16,035 nt of DNA. Origin: an uncultured Opitutales bacterium. GTDB lineage: Bacteria > Verrucomicrobiota > Verrucomicrobiia > Opitutales > UBA2995. The notes beneath the pieces were generated by a model. The model was not told where the DNA came from, made no database searches, and worked only from the letters and a program-made list of their open reading frames with translations. The position numbers and the translations under genes were made by a program. The stretch's first letter is position 1. Each line of letters starts with the position of its first letter. Location: contig CALGUT010000126.1 in the NCBI GenBank assembly GCA_937920335.1, positions 1 through 16,035 of the forward strand. The letters run 5' to 3'. Below are positions 7,447 through 15,088 of the stretch, one piece after another.

Positions 7447-8733
7447 ATGGGTGATTATTTGGGTCGCCTAGAGTTTGGAACCAAGTTAGCTCATTGGTTT
7501 CTGATAAAAAATCGTTTTGTGAAAACCTTATTCGTTCTCCTGTTTGCTTCTTTGGTCGTTGGTGCCTTTTGGTATCGAGCGGAGTACGTTGTTGTAGAAT
7601 TGGAATCCGTTGAATTGCTCAATGAAATCGACCTGAGGTCAGGAGAAGTTCCGGAGGATGTCGTCGCGGCGTCTTCGGAAAAAGCGATGCTTTTGAGTGA
7701 GGATGTTGAGCAACAAAGCCCGGGTATGGAAACCCGCGCCACGCTCTTGGAAGAATATTGGGCATCCTTGTTGTTAACGGAAAGGGGGCCTGACTGGAGT
7801 CCGTCGCAACGTGTGGATGAGTTGATAGAGTTGCAGCGACTGCTCGGGTTGAGCTCGGACGAAGCATTTGATTATTTGAGTAGTTTAATGGATCTACCCG
7901 AGGTCGATCCGGCCGCGAAAGAATTTTATGCAACCTTACTTCTGGCCCGATTGGGAACGCTGCATCCGGAAGAGGCAATGGCCTACCTGCTGGAATCCGA
8001 TCACGCTTTCAGCGTTGAAGATTACGAAAATGTGGTGCGGCTGTGGATGGACGAGGAAGGGGTATCCGTGATGGACTGGTTTCTTGCGAACGAGGTCCCT
8101 GCTCTCAAGCCTGAATTGATCGCTCCATTTATCAGCGTGTTTGCGGAGGAAGACCCGTATGGATTTATGCTTCAGTATCAGGCGCTGGATACGGATGGGC
8201 TTTATACGGGACGTGCTCTGGAATTGTTGTATAACTCCTATGGGTCCGAAATCTATGAGACCTTATCCGGAGAAGCGATGACTGTCGATGCGTTGGTAAT
8301 GAGCTTTGAGTATGTGGGGGCGCGTTTAGTGTCGGAGGACCCCGCGTTTGCTCGAGAGTGGCTTATGCAAAATCGTTTCAACGTGGATGTGACGGCGACG
8401 GCGACCGTTGCGCGGCAAGTGATCGCTGCGGAGGTCGCGTCTGGCCAGTCTAGTGCCGAGGCTGCCTTGGACTGGGGCCTGAAGAATCAACTGATACTGC
8501 CTTATGATCACGTGATCTTTGATACGATCGATCGAGTATCGGATAGATCGGTCGACGAAGCCATAGACCTGATTCTTACTCTGCAAAAAAACTACGGGAA
8601 GAATATGAGCTATTTGTCGGATATGGTGCCGGTCGATTATCAATCACAAGTTGCGGGGAGCAGCGTGGTAGAGGTGAAGGACGAGTTCGTACCCGTTGAT
8701 GACCGGTCTAAGCAAGAAGTGCGGGAGCGGTGA
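7447..8733 (+). CDS. Membrane-anchored helical protein of unknown function
   Basis: A 428-residue protein not assigned to a named family. The N-terminus has a basic cytoplasmic part (KNRFVK) and one hydrophobic helix at about residues 27-43 (TLFVLLFASLVVGAFWY), so the rest should face the periplasm as an uncleaved anchor. The remainder is acidic and almost wholly helical, with recurring segments such as EVDPAAKEFYATLLLARL, EEDPYGFMLQYQAL and SEDPAFAREWLMQNRF. This DP-x-x-A-x-x-W style of helical hairpin resembles the repeat-like unknown proteins common in Verrucomicrobiota. No catalytic motif is seen. The ATG at 7447 has no Shine-Dalgarno, but an upstream alternative is not apparent and the anchor follows directly. 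It sits between the AHSA1 gene and the third sulfatase in the same orientation, so it may be a scaffold for the exported enzymes. That role is inferred. Confidence 0.75.
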   Translation: MGDYLGRLEFGTKLAHWFLIKNRFVKTLFVLLFASLVVGAFWYRAEYVVVELESVELLNEIDLRSGEVPEDVVAASSEKAMLLSEDVEQQSPGMETRATLLEEYWASLLLTERGPDWSPSQRVDELIELQRLLGLSSDEAFDYLSSLMDLPEVDPAAKEFYATLLLARLGTLHPEEAMAYLLESDHAFSVEDYENVVRLWMDEEGVSVMDWFLANEVPALKPELIAPFISVFAEEDPYGFMLQYQALDTDGLYTGRALELLYNSYGSEIYETLSGEAMTVDALVMSFEYVGARLVSEDPAFAREWLMQNRFNVDVTATATVARQVIAAEVASGQSSAEAALDWGLKNQLILPYDHVIFDTIDRVSDRSVDEAIDLILTLQKNYGKNMSYLSDMVPVDYQSQVAGSSVVEVKDEFVPVDDRSKQEVRER

Positions 8734-8837
8734 GTCCTCGTCGACCTGGAACGGTTCTTAGCTAGGATAATAATGGAAAGTTGAGGGCCTATGGTTCTGG
8801 ATTGCTTCGGGTGAGTGAGGGATACAAGGTTTCGATC

Positions 8838-11081
8838 ATGCGATTTTTTACCCCGTTTGGTCTATTCTTCATAACGGTCTCATTATTTGGCGGCTCTCAT
8901 AAAAGCACTCGATCTGAGGCAGGAGCTCGCCCGAATATCCTTTATATCTACGTCGATGATATGGGCTGGGGTTCATTGGGGCCCAATGGTCAGTTCGAGC
9001 GAAAAGCAGAGGGCTTACCCCACCTTGTAACGCCGACGTTGGATAGGCTAGCTGCAGAAGGAGTGAACTTTCGACGTTCGTATGGGTGCACTGTTTGTTC
9101 TCCCGCTCGTTCTTCTCAGCAGACTGGATTTCATCAGGGGCATACGTTCGGAGACCGCAACGACACTGATAATGCAAAGAAAGCGATCCGGTCGGAGGAT
9201 ATCACGATGGGCGATGTCCTATCGGAAGCGGGCTATGTAACCGGTTACTGGGGTAAATGGGGATACGGTGGATCAAGAAGCCAGCCGGATCCTGAAATAT
9301 TGAATGTGCAAACCCTTCCGACGTCGCATGGCTATGAGCATGTGGTTGCTGAGCTGCACCATGTAAGGGCACATACTTTTTATCAGCCAACACTTTGGAA
9401 AGCCCCTTCGGCCCCCGGAGCTTTAGGTGGACTTGAATTGGTTCCGAACTCTATGGAACGTTGGGCGAGAAATTCGGCTTATCCAGATACGCCGGCATTA
9501 CAGAATCATCCAGACTATCCCGATACCGCATACTGTGATGACGTGTATGCGTTTGCGGCCTTGGATTTTGTTCGAATTCAGTCGCAAAACTATAACGCCA
9601 CCGGACAACCGTTTTTCGGATTGCTGGCGCTGCAAGTGCCACATGCGCCCTTCGCGGAAGTATCCGATCTTCCGGAGTGGGGCTCCGCCTACGATAAATT
9701 TTCATTTTTTAATGAAATCCCAGATCAGGCACAGCATTGGGCGGCGATGATCAGTCGTATTGACGGGCATATTGGTAATATACTGGCGAGCCTCGACGAC
9801 CCGAATGGGGATGGTGATACGTCTGATTCGGTGACTGAAAGTACCCTGATTATCTTTCAATCGGATAACGGAGGTCCTCAGCACCCGGCGCGGGAAGCAT
9901 TCGATGCGAATGGCGGACTGCGCGAGGTGAAAGGGAGAATCGAAGATGGCGGTATCCGCGTCCCCATGATGATTCGTCTACCGGCCAAGTTCGCTGGGCA
10001 ATCGTCACTGAAAGCGGGAACAAATAGCGAGATCCTGTTTGATGTGACAGACTTTTTGCCGACCTTTGCCGATCTTGCCGGTGTGAAAGCTCCCTTGGGT
10101 ATTGATGGGGTTTCTTTAGCTCCTACCCTGTTGGGCAAAGGCGAGCAGCGGACACGTGAGTTTCTTATTCATGAAGCGGGTAACGGGCAGTCGATCATTC
10201 GTGGTGATCATAAACTGATTCGTAGAAAACAAGGTCTCGAACTTTACAACCTGGATGCTGATCCGAGTGAATCCAACGACATAGCCGGGAAACATCCAGA
10301 GTTGGTCAAAGAGCTCGAAATGTTGATACTGGGAGAGCGAGTTGCGGAACCTAAAGGCTTTGCCAATACCTACCATCGTTGGACAGGCGATAACGCAGCC
10401 CTCGTTTCTGAGCCTGATAATTGGTCTGACTACGAATACTCAAACGCGGGCATCACCTATATGACCGAGTCGGGTAAGCCACAGCTTTCCTGGACTGCGG
10501 TTATGGAGAATGTGGGTGGGACCGATGCCCTTGCCGTGGCAAATGAAGATGTAGAATTCTTAGCGCTTGAGATTCGGGGTGAATCAGCGATCCAGTCATT
10601 AGTTCTCGATCCCTATATTCAACTCACCGGTCGAAACGAGATTCGTATTTCTAATAAGGGATCCCTCACAGTAAACCAGGGAACGGTTTCGTCCCTTCGA
10701 TGGGTCGATGTTGCACGAAGTGGAATCTTGAAAGGCAATGGAACGGTTGATGCGACGGTTTACAACTCGGGGCTCGTTTCGGCGTTGGGATCTTTAATAG
10801 TGACTGAAGATTTCATTCAGTCAGAAAGTGGGCGTCTGAATATAATGCTCGATGGGAACGCCTACGGATTGAATATATCCGGGGATCTAACCCTTGCTGG
10901 CGAACTCAGCGTCGAGCTTTCGCCTAAGCTGAAAGTGAAACAGGGGCAGTCCTATCAGTTGATCGCTGCGAAAGAGGTGAGCGGTCAGTTCTCAAACAAG
11001 AGCGGTAAAGTTGTGGGGGGAGATGGAGCTTCATTTAAGATCTCCTACTCGAAGAACAAAATTATACTCATTGCGGAATAA
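8838..11081 (+). CDS. Exported sulfatase with C-terminal autotransporter-like beta domain and altered GKWH motif
   Basis: Sulfatase of 747 residues, about 250 longer than its neighbours. The frame extends to a TTG at 8781, but the ATG at 8838 is preferred: AAGG lies eight bases upstream and the signal-like stretch MRFFTPFGLFFITVSLFGG follows. Sulfatase elements: YIYVDDMGWGS, CSPAR with C87 as the formylglycine precursor, LQVPHAPF, FQSDNGGP, and REVKGRIEDGGIRVP. The usual GKWH motif is GKWG here: K140 is kept, but the catalytic-site histidine is glycine 142. The sulfatase part ends near residue 500. The remainder is strand-rich, with WSDYEYSNAGITYM, a GSLTVNQGTVSS stretch, LKGNGTVDATVYNSG and LTLAGELSVELSPKLKVKQG, typical of the autotransporter-associated beta-strand region of Verrucomicrobiota and Planctomycetota surface proteins. 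No PEP-CTERM or other sorting signal ends it. Confidence 0.88.
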   Translation: MRFFTPFGLFFITVSLFGGSHKSTRSEAGARPNILYIYVDDMGWGSLGPNGQFERKAEGLPHLVTPTLDRLAAEGVNFRRSYGCTVCSPARSSQQTGFHQGHTFGDRNDTDNAKKAIRSEDITMGDVLSEAGYVTGYWGKWGYGGSRSQPDPEILNVQTLPTSHGYEHVVAELHHVRAHTFYQPTLWKAPSAPGALGGLELVPNSMERWARNSAYPDTPALQNHPDYPDTAYCDDVYAFAALDFVRIQSQNYNATGQPFFGLLALQVPHAPFAEVSDLPEWGSAYDKFSFFNEIPDQAQHWAAMISRIDGHIGNILASLDDPNGDGDTSDSVTESTLIIFQSDNGGPQHPAREAFDANGGLREVKGRIEDGGIRVPMMIRLPAKFAGQSSLKAGTNSEILFDVTDFLPTFADLAGVKAPLGIDGVSLAPTLLGKGEQRTREFLIHEAGNGQSIIRGDHKLIRRKQGLELYNLDADPSESNDIAGKHPELVKELEMLILGERVAEPKGFANTYHRWTGDNAALVSEPDNWSDYEYSNAGITYMTESGKPQLSWTAVMENVGGTDALAVANEDVEFLALEIRGESAIQSLVLDPYIQLTGRNEIRISNKGSLTVNQGTVSSLRWVDVARSGILKGNGTVDATVYNSGLVSALGSLIVTEDFIQSESGRLNIMLDGNAYGLNISGDLTLAGELSVELSPKLKVKQGQSYQLIAAKEVSGQFSNKSGKVVGGDGASFKISYSKNKIILIAE

Positions 11082-11102
11082 TTTCTTACTCGAGCTATCA
11101 TT

Positions 11103-11133
11103 GCTATTGCCGTAACACGGCTAGCTAATTTTT
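11103..11133 (+). terminator. Possible rho-independent terminator or attenuator hairpin
   Basis: GCTA-TT-GCCGT, loop AAC, ACGGC-TAGC can pair as a 9-base stem with a 2-base bulge, followed by TAA and five T residues. It lies 21 bases after the third sulfatase stop and ends 11 bases before the cyclophilin ATG. If it terminates transcription, the cyclophilin would need a promoter inside or around the hairpin; otherwise it may be an attenuator or chance. Confidence 0.35.
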
Positions 11134-11144
11134 CTACCGTCCCT

Positions 11145-12209
11145 ATGAAGTACTTCTTTTCTAAGATTCTCCCTATTTGTCTACTCGCTGGATTGGCATT
11201 CTTCGCCGCTTGTTCCAAGAAACCTAAGACGCTCGTCGCAGTCATGGAGACCAATCATGGGACGGTCGTTATGGAGCTTTTCGAAGAGACAACTCCGATT
11301 ACAGTGGAGAATTTCGTTGGACTGGCTGAGGGGACCAAAGCGTGGACGGATATAGATGGCACTGAGAAATTAGAGCCCTTTTACGACGGACTAACCTTTC
11401 ATCGAGTGATTAAAGACTTTATGATTCAGGGTGGCTGTCCCCAAGGAACGGGTACGGGAGGTCCCGGCTTCCAGTTTCAGGACGAGACCTATGCCGGGGA
11501 GATGGTGCCTCTCACGGGAGAGATTTCAGATGAGGATGTAGCGAATGAAGTTTTCAATGCGCTTATTGTGCCTTACTTTCGTTCCAATTCCCGTGATAAA
11601 CGGAACGATGTTATTGAAGAATTGGTACAGACGATGGACTCGAAAAAGTCTTATGAACCGATGGTGGGGATGACGGTTGAGCAGCTTCAGGAGTTGATTG
11701 GCAATAGTGAGCCGATCACATTTTTTAGGAAGGAGCTTACGGCTTTGACTGGAGAAATTAAGGATGAGGCTATGGCGGATGGTGTATTTCAGGGGCTTTT
11801 GGTTCCTCATCTGAGAGAGCACGATGGAGAGAGCCCTGTTCCTGAAATCAAAGAACTCTACGCCGAAATCCTGGCCTCCAATGGCCCGACGCCCCTCATT
11901 GGTAAAACGGTTGAGCAAATCCAATCGCTTCTTGGAGTTGAAGATGCGGTTACCCAGCCAACGCTTCTAGGCGAGGTCGAATACGGTACCCTCTGTATGG
12001 CGAACTCTGGTCCTAATACCAATGGCTCTCAGTTTTTTATTACGACCAAAAAGGAAGGTGCCACCTGGCTAAACGGCAAGCACACGGTATTCGGAAAAGT
12101 GATCGAAGGCATGGACGTAGTACACGCCATTGAGGATGTAGAAAAAAGTGACGGTGATAAACCGGCCGAACCGGTGGAGATTATTTCTATCCGAACGGAG
12201 AGACGATAA
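11145..12209 (+). CDS. Lipoprotein cyclophilin-type peptidyl-prolyl isomerase with duplicated insert
   Basis: A 354-residue peptidyl-prolyl cis-trans isomerase. The N-terminus is a lipoprotein signal (LAGLAFFAAC, lipid-modified C23), so the enzyme is expected to be membrane-tethered outside the cytoplasm and to help fold exported proteins. The cyclophilin core is split. The first half (residues ~30-115) contains FHRVIKDFMIQGG with catalytic R87 and GTGTGGPGFQFQDE. The second half (~279-352) contains GTLCMANSGPNTNGSQFFIT, W308 and KHTVFGKVIEGM. Between them about 155 residues are inserted, made of two related units about 78 residues apart: LTGEISDEDVANEVFNALIV against LTGEIKDEAMADGVFQGLLV, and VGMTVEQLQELIG against IGKTVEQIQSLLG. 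The insert is helical and of unknown role. The gene follows the third sulfatase by 63 bases, after a possible terminator, and converges on the esterase. Confidence 0.9.
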   Translation: MKYFFSKILPICLLAGLAFFAACSKKPKTLVAVMETNHGTVVMELFEETTPITVENFVGLAEGTKAWTDIDGTEKLEPFYDGLTFHRVIKDFMIQGGCPQGTGTGGPGFQFQDETYAGEMVPLTGEISDEDVANEVFNALIVPYFRSNSRDKRNDVIEELVQTMDSKKSYEPMVGMTVEQLQELIGNSEPITFFRKELTALTGEIKDEAMADGVFQGLLVPHLREHDGESPVPEIKELYAEILASNGPTPLIGKTVEQIQSLLGVEDAVTQPTLLGEVEYGTLCMANSGPNTNGSQFFITTKKEGATWLNGKHTVFGKVIEGMDVVHAIEDVEKSDGDKPAEPVEIISIRTERR

Positions 12210-12325
12210 AAAGGGGCGTTGAATCGTTTTGGCTTAGATGCTCAGGCTTTTATTAGCAGTAGGAGGATTTCATAATCACTAACGTGATTGGTTCAGTTGT
12301 AGTATTAGTTTGAATAGGATTTCGA

Positions 12326-13825
12326 TTAACCGTTCTTCAAGGTCCGATCGAAGAAGGTCACTAGTATGTACATCGCCGGATCGAAGAACGGATGAGAACT
12401 CCAAAATGGGTGAGGCGCATTCTTAATGACATGAGACTCGTGGTGAATTCCGTGCGTATCTAGTTTTTGGATGATTGCGGAGTAGCGGGTTCCTGGAGAA
12501 TCGAATTCACCGTCTATGAAACACATGGGGGCGCTAGCTTTGGAAACATGAAATACCGGCGAGGCATTGTGATACGTGTGTGTGGCCGTCTCGTAGGTTC
12601 CACCGAGGAAGGTGTAGATACGGCGACGTGGATCTTCCGCAGCAGACTTCAAAGCTTCTTGGGTACGCCAGTCCATGCCGCCAGCCATAACTACGCAGGC
12701 CTGAATGACGCTCGAATAATTTGTATTCGCGCTGTGCCCCTCAAGATAAGTGGCAGGTCCGCTGGTTCCAAGGAGACCTGATAGATGGCCTCCGGCTGAT
12801 CCACCGACGGAGCCGATGCGGTGAGGGTCAATGTTGTAGGTCTTGGCATTTGCCCGTGCCCAACGCACCGCAGCCTTGCAATCCTGAATCGCAGCGGGGA
12901 AGGGGGCTTCGCCGGAAAGGCGGTAGTAGATGTTGAGTGTGATATAGCCCTGTTTAGCTAGTTCCATCGCCATGGCGGTGTAGCTGCTTGGGGCACCTTT
13001 GTAAAATCCTCCTCCATGAATAAAGATTACTGTGGGAAGAGGGTTGGTGTCTGCTTTTGGTTTGTAGAGGTCGAGGGTTAGTTGCCTATCGCCATACGCA
13101 GCATACACGAGCTTCTCGTGAGCTTCGACCGTTTCTGGCAGTTTAGGGGCAATACGAGTCATCTTGACCGCAGGTGGCGCAGTGTTGGGCGCTTGTTTCT
13201 CTTTCCCGTAAACTTCCAGCCAGTCGACGCGGGATGAGAACTTGCTGCTCTTTCCCGGAAGTTGATCGGTAAATCCGATTTGTTCAACTTCGCTGAGATC
13301 CGGAGTCGGGACTTTTTCTTCGGCTATGCATTTGATGATGCTGAAGTGCCGCCATGAAAGGTCTGCGATATTGAAGGTATAGTCCTGCCAGTCTTTGCTG
13401 CTCCCGTTATTCTGTTCACTGATGAACCAGCGTTCGCCCGGTAGTTTCAAAAGGAGATGGAGAGCGTGTCCCCCGCTCTGCCGACTCCGCCAGCTAACCC
13501 GTGCGGTGTCGGATGATAGATCGACCAGCTTACCCTGTTTCTTTAATGATAGTGCCCAGGGCATCTTACACTCTCCTGACCATACGTAGAACGGATCGTT
13601 TGGAATGTCCTCGTGATTCGATTTCTTAATCCCAAGGCGCCCGGGACCGTGCGTTTCCATACGGAGGTCAGGATTGTTCAGGTGAGCTGGGGTGATTGGG
13701 AGAGCAAAGGGGATCTCCTTCCAGTCTTCGCGGAAGTAGAGCGAGTCGGCCGAGAGAGTCGAATTTGATAAAGCAGCGATTAGGAAAACGAGGCCTGCAG
13801 CTCGTGTAGTTAGGGGTAAACTCAT
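12326..13825 (-). CDS. Exported alpha/beta-hydrolase esterase with N-terminal beta domain
   Basis: A 499-residue esterase of the HSL/BD-FAE-like group. Residues 1-26 are a signal peptide, likely cut after LSA. Residues ~30-207 form a separate domain (FREDWKEIPFALPITPAHL, then WALSLKKQG, SWRSRQSGG, TFNIADLSWR, VDWLEVYGK) of a kind found in Planctomycetota/Verrucomicrobiota secreted proteins and probably a beta-sandwich. The hydrolase domain (~235-497) has the oxyanion motif HGGG at 270-273, the nucleophile S343 in GGSAGGH, a candidate acid D442 in DGEFDSP and the histidine H472 in NAPHPFW. Family members remove acyl groups such as acetyl or feruloyl from polysaccharides or small esters. It is the only confident minus-strand gene, convergent with the cyclophilin and divergent from the PHP gene across 138 bases, a region likely to hold both promoters. 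The exact substrate is unknown. Confidence 0.9.
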   Translation of the reverse strand: MSLPLTTRAAGLVFLIAALSNSTLSADSLYFREDWKEIPFALPITPAHLNNPDLRMETHGPGRLGIKKSNHEDIPNDPFYVWSGECKMPWALSLKKQGKLVDLSSDTARVSWRSRQSGGHALHLLLKLPGERWFISEQNNGSSKDWQDYTFNIADLSWRHFSIIKCIAEEKVPTPDLSEVEQIGFTDQLPGKSSKFSSRVDWLEVYGKEKQAPNTAPPAVKMTRIAPKLPETVEAHEKLVYAAYGDRQLTLDLYKPKADTNPLPTVIFIHGGGFYKGAPSSYTAMAMELAKQGYITLNIYYRLSGEAPFPAAIQDCKAAVRWARANAKTYNIDPHRIGSVGGSAGGHLSGLLGTSGPATYLEGHSANTNYSSVIQACVVMAGGMDWRTQEALKSAAEDPRRRIYTFLGGTYETATHTYHNASPVFHVSKASAPMCFIDGEFDSPGTRYSAIIQKLDTHGIHHESHVIKNAPHPFWSSHPFFDPAMYILVTFFDRTLKNG

Positions 13826-13963
13826 GAATCGAGGATGGGAGTAAGATAGTAGGTTGGGAAGCTATTAATAGTTAGGTTGAGTGAAACAATTTCGTTACGA
13901 ACTCCTTAGCACTTGTTTTATGTTTCCATCCGTCCAAGATGAAGGGGTTTAACTCCAGTCACT

Positions 13964-15082
13964 ATGAGAACTTTTACCCTACTACTGTGGTTTGTCTTAG
14001 GATCCTCGGCGTTTGCCCACACAAATGTTGCTGAATTAAGGCAGCTGCACTTCCCCAATGTCCCCGGCTACCTGACGCTTAAGTGTGACTTACACATGCA
14101 CACGGTGTTTTCCGATGGAAATGTCTGGCCGAGTATTCGCGTAGAGGAAGCGTTGAAAGATAACCTGGATGCGATATCGATCACGGATCATTTGGAGAAA
14201 TTGAAACATGGAGCAGACATACCGATGCCCAACCGGAATCGGTCCCATGAGGAGGCGGTCAAGGCAGCCCGTGGAACGGAGTTGATCATTATTCAGGGAA
14301 CGGAGATTACGCGGTCAATGCCACCTGGGCACGCCAATGCAATCTTTATAACCGATGCCAACAAGGTGTTGGTAGATGATCCGGTTGATTCCTACCGAGT
14401 AGCGAACAAGCAAGGCGGATTCATCTTTTGGAATCATCCTACCTGGATAGGACAGGATGATGATGGAGTTGCTGAATTAACGCCTATGCATGAGCAATTG
14501 ATCGCAGAGGGGTTACTGCATGGTATCGAGATTGTTAATGAAGACACCTATTCGGATGAGGCGTTGCAGATCGCATTGGATAACGACCTGACGATCATTG
14601 GAACGTCTGACATCCATGGCTTGATCGATTGGCAATATAATGTGGCCGGTGGAGGACACCGTCCTTTGACTTTGGTGTTTGCCAAAGAGCGATCGGCGGA
14701 CGGTATCAATGAAGGGCTGGTTGCGAGACGAACAGTGGCGTTGATCAACGATAGTCTCATCGGAGTCGAGGAAACCGTAGTTCCTTTAGTGAATGCATCT
14801 ATTACCTCGAAAGGAGCCGCTTATCAGAGAGACTCTTCAGTTGCGGATGTCAGGTTGAAGAATCATTCAAGCGTAGCTTATACCTTACAGAATAAGTCAG
14901 ATTATAATTTCTACACTCACACCGATGTGATTACATTACCAGCGATGAGTGAAATCAAGCTGAGTGTTAAGACCATTGAGCGACTCGAATCATTTGAGCT
15001 TCGTTTCCTGGCTTTGAATGTAGTGACTGCTCCCAATGAACATCCTGAAATTTCGATCTCTATAACCGTCGACTCCAAGTAA
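13964..15082 (+). CDS. Exported PHP-domain metallohydrolase (CehA/McbA- or Sb-PDE-like)
   Basis: A 372-residue metal-dependent hydrolase. The signal peptide MRTFTLLLWFVLGSSAFA is probably cut before H19. The PHP domain spans about residues 38-260, with the metal ligands in order: H44 and H46 in CDLHMHTVFSDG, D51, D75/H76 in ITDH, E114 in QGTEITR, H123 in PGHANAIF, H158 in FWNHPT, and D216/H218 in GTSDIHGL. Residues ~265-370 form a beta-rich C-terminal domain of the Sb-PDE_C type. The family includes phosphoesterases and a carbamate hydrolase (CehA/McbA), so a phosphoester or similar bond is the likely target. The stop is only six bases before the next sulfatase start, so the two genes are almost surely co-transcribed. 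No Shine-Dalgarno is clear upstream of the ATG. Confidence 0.88.
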   Translation: MRTFTLLLWFVLGSSAFAHTNVAELRQLHFPNVPGYLTLKCDLHMHTVFSDGNVWPSIRVEEALKDNLDAISITDHLEKLKHGADIPMPNRNRSHEEAVKAARGTELIIIQGTEITRSMPPGHANAIFITDANKVLVDDPVDSYRVANKQGGFIFWNHPTWIGQDDDGVAELTPMHEQLIAEGLLHGIEIVNEDTYSDEALQIALDNDLTIIGTSDIHGLIDWQYNVAGGGHRPLTLVFAKERSADGINEGLVARRTVALINDSLIGVEETVVPLVNASITSKGAAYQRDSSVADVRLKNHSSVAYTLQNKSDYNFYTHTDVITLPAMSEIKLSVKTIERLESFELRFLALNVVTAPNEHPEISISITVDSK

Positions 15083-15088
15083 TTGTAT

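Noticed and set aside
8781..8837. TTG start adding 19 residues to the third sulfatase.
   Set aside because: The ATG at 8838 has a better-spaced AAGG and begins directly with the signal-like segment.
12261..12266. Perfect AGGAGG Shine-Dalgarno-like sequence in the convergent intergenic region.
   Set aside because: No start codon with a meaningful open frame follows it.
12274..12289. Stem-loop AATCAC-TAAC-GTGATT between the convergent cyclophilin and esterase genes.
   Set aside because: The position suits a shared terminator, but the stem is short and AT-rich and has no T-run on either strand.
13862..13871. CTATTAATAG palindrome in the divergent promoter region.
   Set aside because: Ten bases of AT-rich palindrome are easily chance, and no -35 partner at proper spacing was found on either strand.
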